Origin: Willaertia magna
Taxonomy: Eukaryota; Heterolobosea; Eutetramitea; Acrasida; Naegleriidae
Assembly: GCA_902984215.1 (NCBI GenBank)
Contig: CADWAF010004149.1
Location: 1-23,548 of the forward strand
Length of the DNA: 23,548 nt
Reading direction: 5' to 3'
The notes under the pieces were generated by a model. The model did no database searches, was not told where the DNA came from, and worked only from the letters and a program-made list of their open reading frames with translations. Shown here in pieces: positions 1 through 9,207 of this stretch. Position numbers and translations under genes: made by a program. Each line of letters begins with the position of its first letter. Within the stretch, counting starts at the first letter, position 1.

Positions 1-3
1 TAA

Positions 4-3000
4 ATGTCTAGAAAAAAGAAAACTTCGGAAAATGATATTGGTATTTCTTTATTATTAGGTAATATAGATGAAGGTGGTATTATAGATAAAGAAACTGCTG
101 CATCATTAGGGGGAATACCAATGATGGGTGGTAAATTCTCTTTATTTGCCGATTTAATGGAAGATAAAAAAGAAGATGAATTAGGTGGTTATCTTAGTGA
201 TGAAGGTGAAATTACAGATGACGAACAAGATACAATAGGTTCAGATCATTATAATCCATATGGCGGTCATAGCGGTGGTTATAATTATTATTATAATGAA
301 GAAGAAGATTTTAAAAAAACATTATTATCTAACCCTAACTATCTTTTATCTTCTCCGAATGATTCAAACCCTATATTATGTTATTCAAATATATTTGGAC
401 CAAAAGAATCTCAAAAGTATAAATTAACTGTAAAGTATTTAAAGTCTTTTCTTAAAAAGTTAAATGAAAAGGAAGATTTAATTAAAGAGAGACAAGAAGA
501 AGAAGAAGATAGCCTAGAAAGGCTAGAAAGACAACGACAACAGCCTGAAATACAATTTGAAGAAGAAGAAGAAGACAATTTTTTTGAGAATTCAATGAAG
601 GTAATTGCTACAAGTAAGAAAATTTCTGAGATTAATGATGAAGAAGAATTATTATTAAGGGAAAGACAATCGGAAGGCGAGTTAAAAGAACAAGCAAAGA
701 AATCGGATTTAGAACAAGCAAAGAAGTTATCTTTAGATGAAAAGATTTTTCAAAGATGTTCAATTGAACCTGTTGATCAAGTTTATTGGGAAGGAAATAT
801 TATATGGGATTTAAAGAGGAAAGGAGAAGATGAAGATAATATTATGAATAATAATAATATTAAACAGAAAAGTAATGTAGAAAAACAAGTAGATAATAAT
901 AATACAAACAAAGCGCAACAACAAGGATCTTCATCATCTTTATTGGGATTAGGTGTGAATGCTTTATTTCATCATGACGATAGTAAGGCTCAATCAATAT
1001 TAACGGATTTAAGTGGTATTCCAAAGATTGGAGTAGAAGAAGATGGTAAGGAATGGGGTTTTATGGAAGATGATGAGATTGAAAAGGAAAGGGAATTATT
1101 GGAAAAACAAAAACAAGAGAAGGAACAAGAACAACAAGAAAAACTTAAACCTGTTATTCCTGAAACGCATCGTACATTTGCTCCATCTGCAATCACTTCT
1201 TCAACAACGGATTCTAATAATAATATGGATATTAGTGGTATAATTGAAAGTAATAATATAGAAGGAAGTAATAATAATACAATGAATAATGAAGGAAATG
1301 GTACTAATGGTGGTTCAGAAGCAATTCCTCAAGAGAATAGTAATTTATCGGAAGGAGAAGGTGGTGGAGATGATGCAAAGAAGCCTAGAAGAAAATATAC
1401 AAGAAGAAAGAAGAAGAATAAGCCTGAAGAGAATAATAATTCTCTATTAATGAAACTTTCTTCAAGTACCTTAAAGAAACCATCTGTTGAATCTAATGCA
1501 GCTGATGAAGAGGATGATTTTCTTGATCCTTCTCAACAACAACAACAAGTTAAATTCCTTAATGAAAGTTTATTAAATGGCGATTGGTTAGATAGTGTTG
1601 CATGGGGAGATGATTCTGGACCAAAAGTTCCACCAAATACAAAATTAATACTTGATATGAATGATAAATCAATGTTCTTTAAAGAAGTTAATGAACCACA
1701 AATTGCTACTGAACAATTAACTGAAGATGTTGATATTGATTCAACTGAGTACAATGTATATAATATTTCTAATGATTCAAAATATGAAGATCAATCTCAT
1801 AAGGTTCAAGCTCAAAAGGCAACTGCAAAGAAACATACAGTTAGACATTCATTACCTGCTTTACGTTTAGATAATAAATTATATAGAACACATATTCCAG
1901 ATCATGAATTAAGAAGATTACATCATCGTAGACATAAATTTAAACCAAATGAAGTTATGCCAATATTATTTAGAAAACCAAGAAAAGAAAAGAAGAGAGC
2001 AAAGAAAAAGAAAGACATTGAAAGAAAACAAGATTTATCAGCAAATGATCATAGAGTTGTTTTAATGGAATATATTGAAGAAAAACCATCAATGTTAAAT
2101 AATGTTGGAATGGCTACCATGATTATGAATTATTATAAGAAACCAAATTCTGCATTAGATAGAATACCTGAATGTGAAGATGGTATTCCAATAGTTGTAG
2201 ATTCAGAAGATTCTGTACCTTTAATTTCAACTTTAGTCGATGGTGAATTTTTAACAACAACTGAAAATAACATGTTTAGAGCACAAATATTTAAACATGA
2301 ACCAAAACCAACTGATTTCTTACTTTGTACAAGGAAATCATCAAATGGAAAAACTAAATTTTATATTCGTGAAATACCAAAATCTTACACAGTTGGTCAT
2401 ACTCAACCGCAAGTAGAGGTACCACCACCTAGAACAAGAATTTCAGAAAACTTTACAAACAATCGTTTAACTTTATTTATTTATCGTTGTTTTTTAGATC
2501 AAATGAAGAAGGGTTGTAAAACATTAAAAATTAAGATTGATGATATTAAAGAAGCATTCCCTGACATTCCTCATCAAACAATTAGAGAAAGATTAAAAGA
2601 TTTTGCTAAATATGATAGAGGAAGTAGTGTATGGTTAGCTTTACCTACAAAACCAATTCCTTCTGAAGATGAATTGTGTAGTTTAGTTTCACCTGAAATG
2701 GTTTGTGCAAATGAAGCAATGTTATCAGGTGATTTAAGATTAAATGATAAAGCAATTGATGATGAAGCATCTATGGTTGCATTTGAATTGTCATTTGCTA
2801 AAGTAGAAGGTAGAATTAGAGATACAATTAGATTTATAGAAAGAGAAAAGATTGAATTACCTTGGGATAAAACTAATAATTTTCATTTGTGTTTAAAAGG
2901 TGGTAGAGAAGGTGTAAAATTACAATTATTAAGTGTTGTATATCAAAATATAACAGATCCAGAGAAGTTGAAGGTATTAGTAGATGAAACTGAAAAGAGA

Positions 3001-4539
3001 ATTCAAAGTGAAATTGAAGAAATTTTACCTTCAATGACAGATACAGAAGCTAAACGTATTTTAATTAAAAATAAATATACAGAAGAACAATTAAAGAATA
3101 TGACAAGAGCAGATAGAAAGATGAATGCAAGAAAGATTTTAAAACAACAAGGTTATCAACCAGGTGTAGAATATAATAGAGAAACATTATTTGATGATAC
3201 TTCAGGTGGTGCAATGGATTCAAATGCAATTGATAATAGAAAGAATGCAAAAGAAATTGCTAGAATAAATATCTTTAGAGAAGTATTACAAGATATTTTC
3301 TTTAGAGAAGCAATGAAATTAGAACATGGTTTAAACTTTTATGAAACTTATGATGAAGTAATTGATCAATTAATTGAAAAGAAATTAGGTAGATTAAAAG
3401 GTGATAAAGAATTGGAATTACAAAAGATGATGACTAGTTCAATTCAACAACGTTTGAAAGATGAATTGGAAGAATCTGACAATGAAGCACAAGGTGGAAC
3501 TGGTACTGATGGTACTGGAAAGAAACGTAGAGGAAGAAAAAGTAAACAACAACAAGTTGCCCCTAATTTACAAGATTTAGGTAAAAAGTATTATGTAAAA
3601 AAGACAAAATTCTTAACAACAGAAGAAGGTGTTGTTACAGAAAAGGTTGAATTTATTAGAGATCCAGAACAAGTAAATTATTATATAGCAATGAAAGAAT
3701 CTAAATCTAAAAAGAAGAATAAACACTTTTGGGGAGCAAGTGAACATGAAATCTTATTAGTTGGTCCAAGAGAAAGAGGTAGATTACAAGCAATGTCAAG
3801 ACAGTTTAAAAAGAAATTTCACACAGATAAGCAAACTGCTAGTGAGAAATTGAGTCAAGAAAAGAAGAAGAGAACAACTGCAATTAAGAATGCCTCTGTC
3901 ACTACAACAAGAAAGAAACAAACTAAAAAGAAGAAACAAAAGAGAGAAATGAAGAGAGAACAAGAATTACAAAAGAGAAAGAAAAGAGTTGAAACTCTTA
4001 AACAATTGGATACTGGAAATGTTGATCCAAATCAATTTGCTATACCTTCTGCTTCTTCTAGTTCTTCTTCTTCTAAAAAGAAGGAAAAGTCTAAAAGTAA
4101 AGATGATAGCTCTTCTTCTAAAAAGAAAAAGGAAGAAAAACCAAAGAAAAAGAAGGAAACTAGTGAAGATAGTGAATCTTCTTCTAAAAAGAAGAGAAAG
4201 TCAACTAGTGGTTCTTCTTCAAAGAAATCTTCCTCTGGTACAGATGGAAATGAAGAGAAAACAAAAAGAAGAAGTACTTCTAATGAAAAACTTAAAGATA
4301 TATTAAGTAATATATGTGAACAATTATATAATGATCCATTAGCTGATTCATTAAGGAATGATTTAGTTAAAATTAAGGAAAAGGTTATTAATTATTATTA
4401 TACAAAGATTGATACATTCTTGTCAGATGTAGAATCTGCTGTAAGAAAATCATCTGATAATGTAATTCCACTTTATGAAAAGTGTAAAAAATTGGTGGAA
4501 CAAAATCAATCTCAAATTGATAATTTAGAACAAAAATAA
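4..4539 (+). CDS. taf1: Transcription initiation factor TFIID subunit 1 (TAF1)
   Basis: Single-exon 1511-residue protein; an in-frame TAA lies directly before the ATG. TAF1 is the largest TFIID subunit and scaffolds TBP and other TAFs at core promoters in the nucleus. The N-terminus (about 13-25, LLLGNIDE) resembles the start of TAF1. A WEGNIIWD motif is at 262-269. The conserved core (DUF3591-type) begins near 613 and includes GMATMIMNYY (about 702-711), the ENNMFRA block (about 754-760) and FYIREI. A winged-helix-like part follows at about 817-890 (RCFLDQMKKG, IKEAFPDI, RERLK, VSPEMVCA). Residues 1250-1425 are Lys/Ser-rich and probably disordered. The protein is shorter than human TAF1 (about 1,890). 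I see no Cys-rich zinc knuckle and no intact bromodomain; the last 84 residues look like an eroded bromodomain. Poly-E and poly-N tracts fill the first 500 residues. Identification is firm; the C-terminal reading is inference. Confidence 0.93.
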   Translation: MSRKKKTSENDIGISLLLGNIDEGGIIDKETAASLGGIPMMGGKFSLFADLMEDKKEDELGGYLSDEGEITDDEQDTIGSDHYNPYGGHSGGYNYYYNEEEDFKKTLLSNPNYLLSSPNDSNPILCYSNIFGPKESQKYKLTVKYLKSFLKKLNEKEDLIKERQEEEEDSLERLERQRQQPEIQFEEEEEDNFFENSMKVIATSKKISEINDEEELLLRERQSEGELKEQAKKSDLEQAKKLSLDEKIFQRCSIEPVDQVYWEGNIIWDLKRKGEDEDNIMNNNNIKQKSNVEKQVDNNNTNKAQQQGSSSSLLGLGVNALFHHDDSKAQSILTDLSGIPKIGVEEDGKEWGFMEDDEIEKERELLEKQKQEKEQEQQEKLKPVIPETHRTFAPSAITSSTTDSNNNMDISGIIESNNIEGSNNNTMNNEGNGTNGGSEAIPQENSNLSEGEGGGDDAKKPRRKYTRRKKKNKPEENNNSLLMKLSSSTLKKPSVESNAADEEDDFLDPSQQQQQVKFLNESLLNGDWLDSVAWGDDSGPKVPPNTKLILDMNDKSMFFKEVNEPQIATEQLTEDVDIDSTEYNVYNISNDSKYEDQSHKVQAQKATAKKHTVRHSLPALRLDNKLYRTHIPDHELRRLHHRRHKFKPNEVMPILFRKPRKEKKRAKKKKDIERKQDLSANDHRVVLMEYIEEKPSMLNNVGMATMIMNYYKKPNSALDRIPECEDGIPIVVDSEDSVPLISTLVDGEFLTTTENNMFRAQIFKHEPKPTDFLLCTRKSSNGKTKFYIREIPKSYTVGHTQPQVEVPPPRTRISENFTNNRLTLFIYRCFLDQMKKGCKTLKIKIDDIKEAFPDIPHQTIRERLKDFAKYDRGSSVWLALPTKPIPSEDELCSLVSPEMVCANEAMLSGDLRLNDKAIDDEASMVAFELSFAKVEGRIRDTIRFIEREKIELPWDKTNNFHLCLKGGREGVKLQLLSVVYQNITDPEKLKVLVDETEKRIQSEIEEILPSMTDTEAKRILIKNKYTEEQLKNMTRADRKMNARKILKQQGYQPGVEYNRETLFDDTSGGAMDSNAIDNRKNAKEIARINIFREVLQDIFFREAMKLEHGLNFYETYDEVIDQLIEKKLGRLKGDKELELQKMMTSSIQQRLKDELEESDNEAQGGTGTDGTGKKRRGRKSKQQQVAPNLQDLGKKYYVKKTKFLTTEEGVVTEKVEFIRDPEQVNYYIAMKESKSKKKNKHFWGASEHEILLVGPRERGRLQAMSRQFKKKFHTDKQTASEKLSQEKKKRTTAIKNASVTTTRKKQTKKKKQKREMKREQELQKRKKRVETLKQLDTGNVDPNQFAIPSASSSSSSSKKKEKSKSKDDSSSSKKKKEEKPKKKKETSEDSESSSKKKRKSTSGSSSKKSSSGTDGNEEKTKRRSTSNEKLKDILSNICEQLYNDPLADSLRNDLVKIKEKVINYYYTKIDTFLSDVESAVRKSSDNVIPLYEKCKKLVEQNQSQIDNLEQK

Positions 4540-4867
4540 ATTCCTTTTGTAAATTAAGAAGTTAGTTTCATTGTTTTCACAAGGAATAGTGCCCCATTTT
4601 AACCAGTTTTTAATTAAACGTTGCAGCTGTGTTGTTCTTCTCTTTAATAATTTTGTTCAATTCTAATTTCATTTGTTATGTAATTACCTAAGTTAAACAA
4701 TCCCACAACAGGTTGTGGTTATTGCAACTTTAAATTCATTGAATTATTAAATTTATCATGTAGCTGTTGGGTAATGTGTTTTTCTAACTCCTTTCTTCTT
4801 TCAACATCAATGCCTTCAACTGTCAATAAATAATTTTATTTTTCAAAAAAAAGAAATAACTGAAAAA
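4540..4867. other. Intergenic between TAF1 and Qb-SNARE genes
   Basis: A 328-base spacer holding the TAF1 3' end and the promoter/leader of the SNARE gene. It is less A/T-homopolymeric than most spacers here. The only structure I see is a perfect 7-bp inverted repeat with a 2-base loop, CCACAAC-AG-GTTGTGG, at 4703-4718, about 150 bases upstream of the next ATG. It could be a dyad protein-binding site; no RNA gene is recognisable. Confidence 0.5.
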
Positions 4868-6003
4868 ATGAGTGACGACAGTTTATCTGATCATGATGAA
4901 GAAAACTCAATTGAAGTCTTCTTATCCGTAAGTATCATACTATATAATAACAACTTCATCTTTACCAAACAATTCATCATCACACCGCAAACCCTTCCAA
5001 TGAAACAATACTATATTCAATACAAAATTATTATTCGCAAACCATAAATTCAAACCAAAAAACAAAAAAAAACAAAATTAAAAAAAAATAGGAAGTTCAA
5101 GATAAAGAAAGAGAATTAAAAGAAAAAGTCTTTAATCTCTCACGTGAATCTAATCCAACTAAAAAACAACGTTACATTAAAGAGGCTGAAGAAATTCATA
5201 AACAAGCAAAATCTAACATTTCTGCAGCACAAGATGAATTATCGGAATATACAGGAAATGATAAGAAAAATTTACAACAACGATTAAAACAATTAGAAAA
5301 TCAAATTAATAAACATGCAAATGATTTAAAACAAATTAAAGAAAATAAAGATTCAGGTTCTACCACTACTACTACTACTTCATCTACTAATAATAACAAT
5401 ACAGGTAGAGGAAGTGTAGCTAATAATAACAAGAATACAAATAACAATGACATTGAAATGAATAATACAAAGAACACTACAAAAAAGAATAAAAAACAAC
5501 AACAACAAGATGAAGATATTGTTATACAAGATATAGATGACGATGATTACGGAAGAAGTGATAACAATAATAATGGCGGAAAGCAAGAAATGAAAAAGGG
5601 ACATGAACGCGTAGATGAAATTGTAGATATTTATAATCAAAATTTAGAAATTTTAGATAATATGATACGTATTGGTGATGAAACAATTCAAATAGGTGCA
5701 GCAGCTGCAGAAAAATTAAAACAACAAACTGAAAGGATGAATTTAATTCAAAAAGATTTAGATGAATTAGGTGATGGTTTAAAAAGAGCTAAAAAAGAAT
5801 TAAGAGCTTTTATTAGAGGTACAAATTGTGATAAGGCTGTTGTTTGTATTTTAATTTTAGTTGTTTTACTTGCTGTTGGTGTTATTATTGGTTGGCAAGT
5901 TGCTAAATTTGTTTGTATTAAAGGTCCAACAAATACTTGTATTGCAGGTGGTCCAACGAATAATGCTGCAAAAAATTCACCTAAACCTTCTACTTCAAAA
6001 TAA
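4868..6003 (+). CDS. NPSN-like Qb-SNARE, tail-anchored membrane-fusion protein
   Basis: Two exons, 4868-4927 and 5092-6003; the intron 4928-5091 starts GTAAGT and ends in an A-run plus TAG. The reading frame joins cleanly to give 323 residues. The start follows an A-run, as is usual here. Exon 2 opens with a charged helical N-terminal region (about 21-110), then a Thr/Asn/Gln-rich linker (about 115-190), a SNARE motif (about 205-265) and one membrane span (about 267-290). The SNARE motif matches plant NPSN proteins in pattern (IGDETIQIG, EKLKQQTERM, ending before a CDKAVV membrane junction). The zero-layer Gln is probably Q232. It would act as the Qb helix in a four-helix fusion complex in the endomembrane system or plasma membrane. 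Odd point: about 33 residues follow the span, with two Cys (C294, C303), longer than usual for a SNARE luminal end. Vti1 or Bos1 relatives are the alternative. Confidence 0.8.
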
Positions 6004-6237
6004 TAATTTAAATTATATATTTTATTTAGTTATTTTATTTAGTTTGAGGGAGTTAATTTGTTTGTAATAAAGTTTTGTTGTTATTTTGTAATTTTGTTTG
6101 GTGTCAATTAGTTCTAGCTCTTTTTTTTTGACATTTGAGCGCCCATCATGATGTGTGAAAGGGCAAACCACCACGCTGTTTATTGGTTCAAGTAAAAAGA
6201 AAAGAGAGACTTTTGAAATTCAAAGAAATCAAAAAAA

Positions 6238-8828
6238 ATGTTTTTAGCAACGTCCATGTTAAAAGAAGAAGAAGATGGTGAAATTCAAATTTATGTGACA
6301 GATCCCGAGAAAGAAGGTAATTAAATTTAACAAATTTATAAAAATTAAATTTATAAAAATTTAATAATTGATAAAATTTAAAAAAATTTAATAAAAAAAT
6401 ATAAAGGAAAGGGAATTAAAGCAAAAACAACATATTTAGTTAAAACTATATTTACAGTATGTTTTATTTTAAAAAATAATTTAAATTTTAAAAAAAATTT
6501 AAAAAAAATTTAAAAAAAATTTAAAAAATAGTCAACCAACACAACTTATTGTGTAAGAAAAAGATTTTCTGACTTTGAAAAATTATATAAAGAAATTTCT
6601 TCTGCTTTTGAAGATGTTATTGAACTCCCTCCTTTTCCGCCAAAGAAAATGAAAAGTAAGTTTCCCGCCATTTTTTGTTTACAAACTTTCTAAAAATTCA
6701 ATACAAAAAATTCAATTTCAATACAAAAAAAATACAAAAACTAAACAAAAAAAAACAACCAGAATTTGACGATGATTTAATTGAAAGTAGAAGGCTAGCT
6801 TTTGAAAAGATTTTACAAGCAATGGCAAAACATTCAAATATTTTATTTCAAACAAAAAGTCAAACTTTTCGTAAATTTTTAAGCATTCCATCAGAACAAA
6901 TAGATCAATTAATAAATGGAGAGGTAAAGCAACAACAACAACAACAACAACAACAATTAAATACTCCTTCCACTCCAAAGAAAAATAGTGATGTTAATAA
7001 TAATAGTGAGATAGATGATGATTCTTTATTGTTATCTACTTCACAATTATTATTAGGATCAATGTCAAAAAGTCCATCTTCAAAATCATCTTTTTTATTA
7101 CAGAAAAAGTTGATGGATATGTCAAAGAAAAAGTTGATGGATATGTCAAATTTGATGAATGACAACAATAACGAAAATGTAAAGAAGAAGAATGATGATG
7201 AGACAAGTAATAATACATTTACTAATAATTCAACAAGTGTTATTATTGAGGGAGAAGATGAATCTGAAGAAGAAGAGGAAGAGGAAGAAGAAGAAACGTT
7301 TGAAGAAGAAAAGAAAAGTGAAGAATTAGTGACAGTTGTCAACTCTCAAATTGATAACGTTGAAAATATTATTTCTGTAAATGAGGAAACGATAAAAGAA
7401 GAAGAATCAATTAAAGATAAATTAAAAGATATAGCTATTATAGTTGATAATAAAGAAACTTATGAAACATTAAAAGAACAAAATAATCATTCTCAAATAG
7501 TTAAAGAAGAAGAAGAAATAGTACAAGAAACACTACCTCAATTAGAAGAAGAAATTAAACCTTTAAATGAAATGATGATTAATGACAATGTAAAAGAAGA
7601 AGAAATTAAATCTGAAAGGATTGATAGTTCATTATTGATTTTAAAAGATAAAGAAGATAATATTAAACATGATAAAATGGTTGAAAATAATTCAATTTTA
7701 TTAAATGAAAAGAAAGAAGAAGAAAATAACTATTTTAATCCATATAAAGAAAATACAGAAATATTAACTATTAGTAGTGACAATAATAATTTAAAAGATA
7801 ATTATATAGAAAATGATCAATTAAATGTTGAAGAAAAGATGACAAATGACAATGTTATTCTTTCTACTGCTGTAACTGTTTCCATCAATAATAATGACAA
7901 TCATAATGTATTGGAATTAAATAATAATAATGAAACAACAATAATTAAGAAAGAAAATAATTTATATAATCCATATGAAGAAGAAAAAGAAGAAGAAGAA
8001 TCAATTAAAGATTTAAATCAACAAGAAAATATTGATCATTACAACAATAATAATAATAATTTATTAAGACATGAAGTTTTAACATCATCACTACTATCAA
8101 TTAATAATAATAATTCTGAACCTATTCTTTTACCAAATATAGATAATACCACTGTTTTTACTCAAATAAAATCTAATAATCCTTATGAAAATAATGACCA
8201 TATTTATAATAATAACAATCATAATAATATAACAAGTATTAATCCATATGAAAATAATAATAATTTAACAAGTGACAATTTAATATTATTTGAAAATAAT
8301 AATAATTCAGATAAGAAACTTTTAAATGAATTATATACATTACCAATAACAACAACAACAATAACAACAACAACTCCATTAGCTAATGATAATAATAATA
8401 ACCACATAGAATTTAATTTCTTAGAACCTTCTAAACAAATAACCAATAATAGTGACAATAATAATAACGACCATAACAATAATAATAACACTGTTGTTAA
8501 TGATATTATTGTTAAAGAAGAAGAAAAACGAATGAATCCAATGTTACCAAAAGAAGAACGAGAATTAAATTATTTTGAAAAGGAAATGGAAGACAATGTT
8601 AATGAAAAACAAGAAGAAGAACAACATGTTAATTCTACTCCTTTAATATTTACAGAAATATCTCATAATGAATATAATGATGAAAAGGAAATTCATAATG
8701 AAGAAAATTTGAACATTTCTTTAATTGGTGGAACCACAAAAACAACTACAACAACAACTCGTTCTTCAAAAACTGTATCAAAACAACAACAACAAGAAAA
8801 GAAAGAAGGTTTTTGTTGTTTTCAATAA
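6238..8828 (+). CDS. PX-domain protein with long acidic/Asn-rich tail and C-terminal CAAX box
   Basis: Four exons: 6238-6316, 6407-6456, 6532-6655, 6763-8828. All three introns (90, 75 and 107 bases) are GT-AG and phases match, giving 772 residues. The PX domain spans about 13-125. It has VRKRFSDFEKL (51-61), whose first Arg-Lys-Arg group is the usual 3-phosphoinositide contact, the proline loop LPPFPPKK (75-82), and ESRRLAFEKIL after the last splice. PX domains bind PI3P or related lipids on endosomes. The remaining ~640 residues are low-complexity: poly-Q, poly-E, poly-N, with four NPY(E/K) motifs. The protein ends GFCCFQ; the last four residues (C-C-F-Q) fit a CAAX box, and Gln at X favours farnesylation. 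Membrane attachment through both lipid binding and prenylation is inferred. The 24-bp direct repeat near 7106-7149 duplicates KKLMDMS. The part from about 7126 onward is duplicated downstream. Confidence 0.82.
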
Positions 8829-9195
8829 AAAAAAACTTATCTCTTATTTCAAATACAGAAATGAATGGGCGCTTCTTGTCAGAGATTTTAAAAATTTGTT
8901 TTTAAAAAAAATGGCATTATTTAATGATTTAGATACAGATGTATTTTTAACCATTCTTTCCTTTTTAAATGAAAGTTCTTTAACAAAATTAAGTTTCACT
9001 AACAAACACAATTTTAATTTAATTCACAAAAATCAAGATTCTAAAAATTTAATTTGGAAAAGTATCGTTTTAAATAAATTAAAAAATAATTTAAAAAATA
9101 AAAATTTAAAAAATAATAATAACAACAATATTGATTGGAAAGATTATTGTAAAGAATTAAATTGTATTTTTGATCCAAATATCTTTAATTCAAAT
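7126..9195 (+). repeat. Tandem duplication, copy A (PX gene 3' part plus F-box gene)
   Basis: This 2,070-base block matches 9196-11303 almost base for base, apart from small mostly 3-base indels in the coding tracts and one ~75-base difference in the F-box promoter. Copy A keeps the full PX gene on its left. Its right edge cuts the F-box gene just before the stop codon. Confidence 0.95.
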
Positions 9196-9207
9196 AGAAA
9201 AAGTTGA
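8911..9207 (+). CDS. Small F-box protein, copy A (3' end altered by duplication junction)
   Basis: 98 residues, start after TTTTTAAAAAAA-ATG. Residues 4-40 fit an F-box (LDTDVFLTILSFLNESSLTKLSF, then IW as in the usual plW position near 50), so it probably binds Skp1 as part of an SCF ubiquitin ligase or a related Skp1 complex. Beyond the F-box there is only an Asn/Lys-rich linker and a short segment (IDWKDYCKELNCIFDPN), with no substrate-binding repeat domain. It may be a minimal adaptor or a remnant of a longer gene. The last residues before the junction are NSN; after it RKS and TGA come from the duplicated PX sequence, whereas copy B ends NSNNL-TAG. The TGA (9205-9207) shares its A with the ATG of the downstream truncated PX copy. 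Function as an F-box is from pattern only. Confidence 0.7.
   Translation: MALFNDLDTDVFLTILSFLNESSLTKLSFTNKHNFNLIHKNQDSKNLIWKSIVLNKLKNNLKNKNLKNNNNNNIDWKDYCKELNCIFDPNIFNSNRKS

Noticed and set aside
6918..6957. CAA repeat as a possible CRISPR-like or structural repeat
   Set aside because: Simple trinucleotide run coding for poly-Gln, ordinary in this genome.
6905..7342. Minus-strand Ser/Cys-run frame opposite the PX gene
   Set aside because: It is the complement of poly-E and CAA-repeat codons; a low-complexity shadow.
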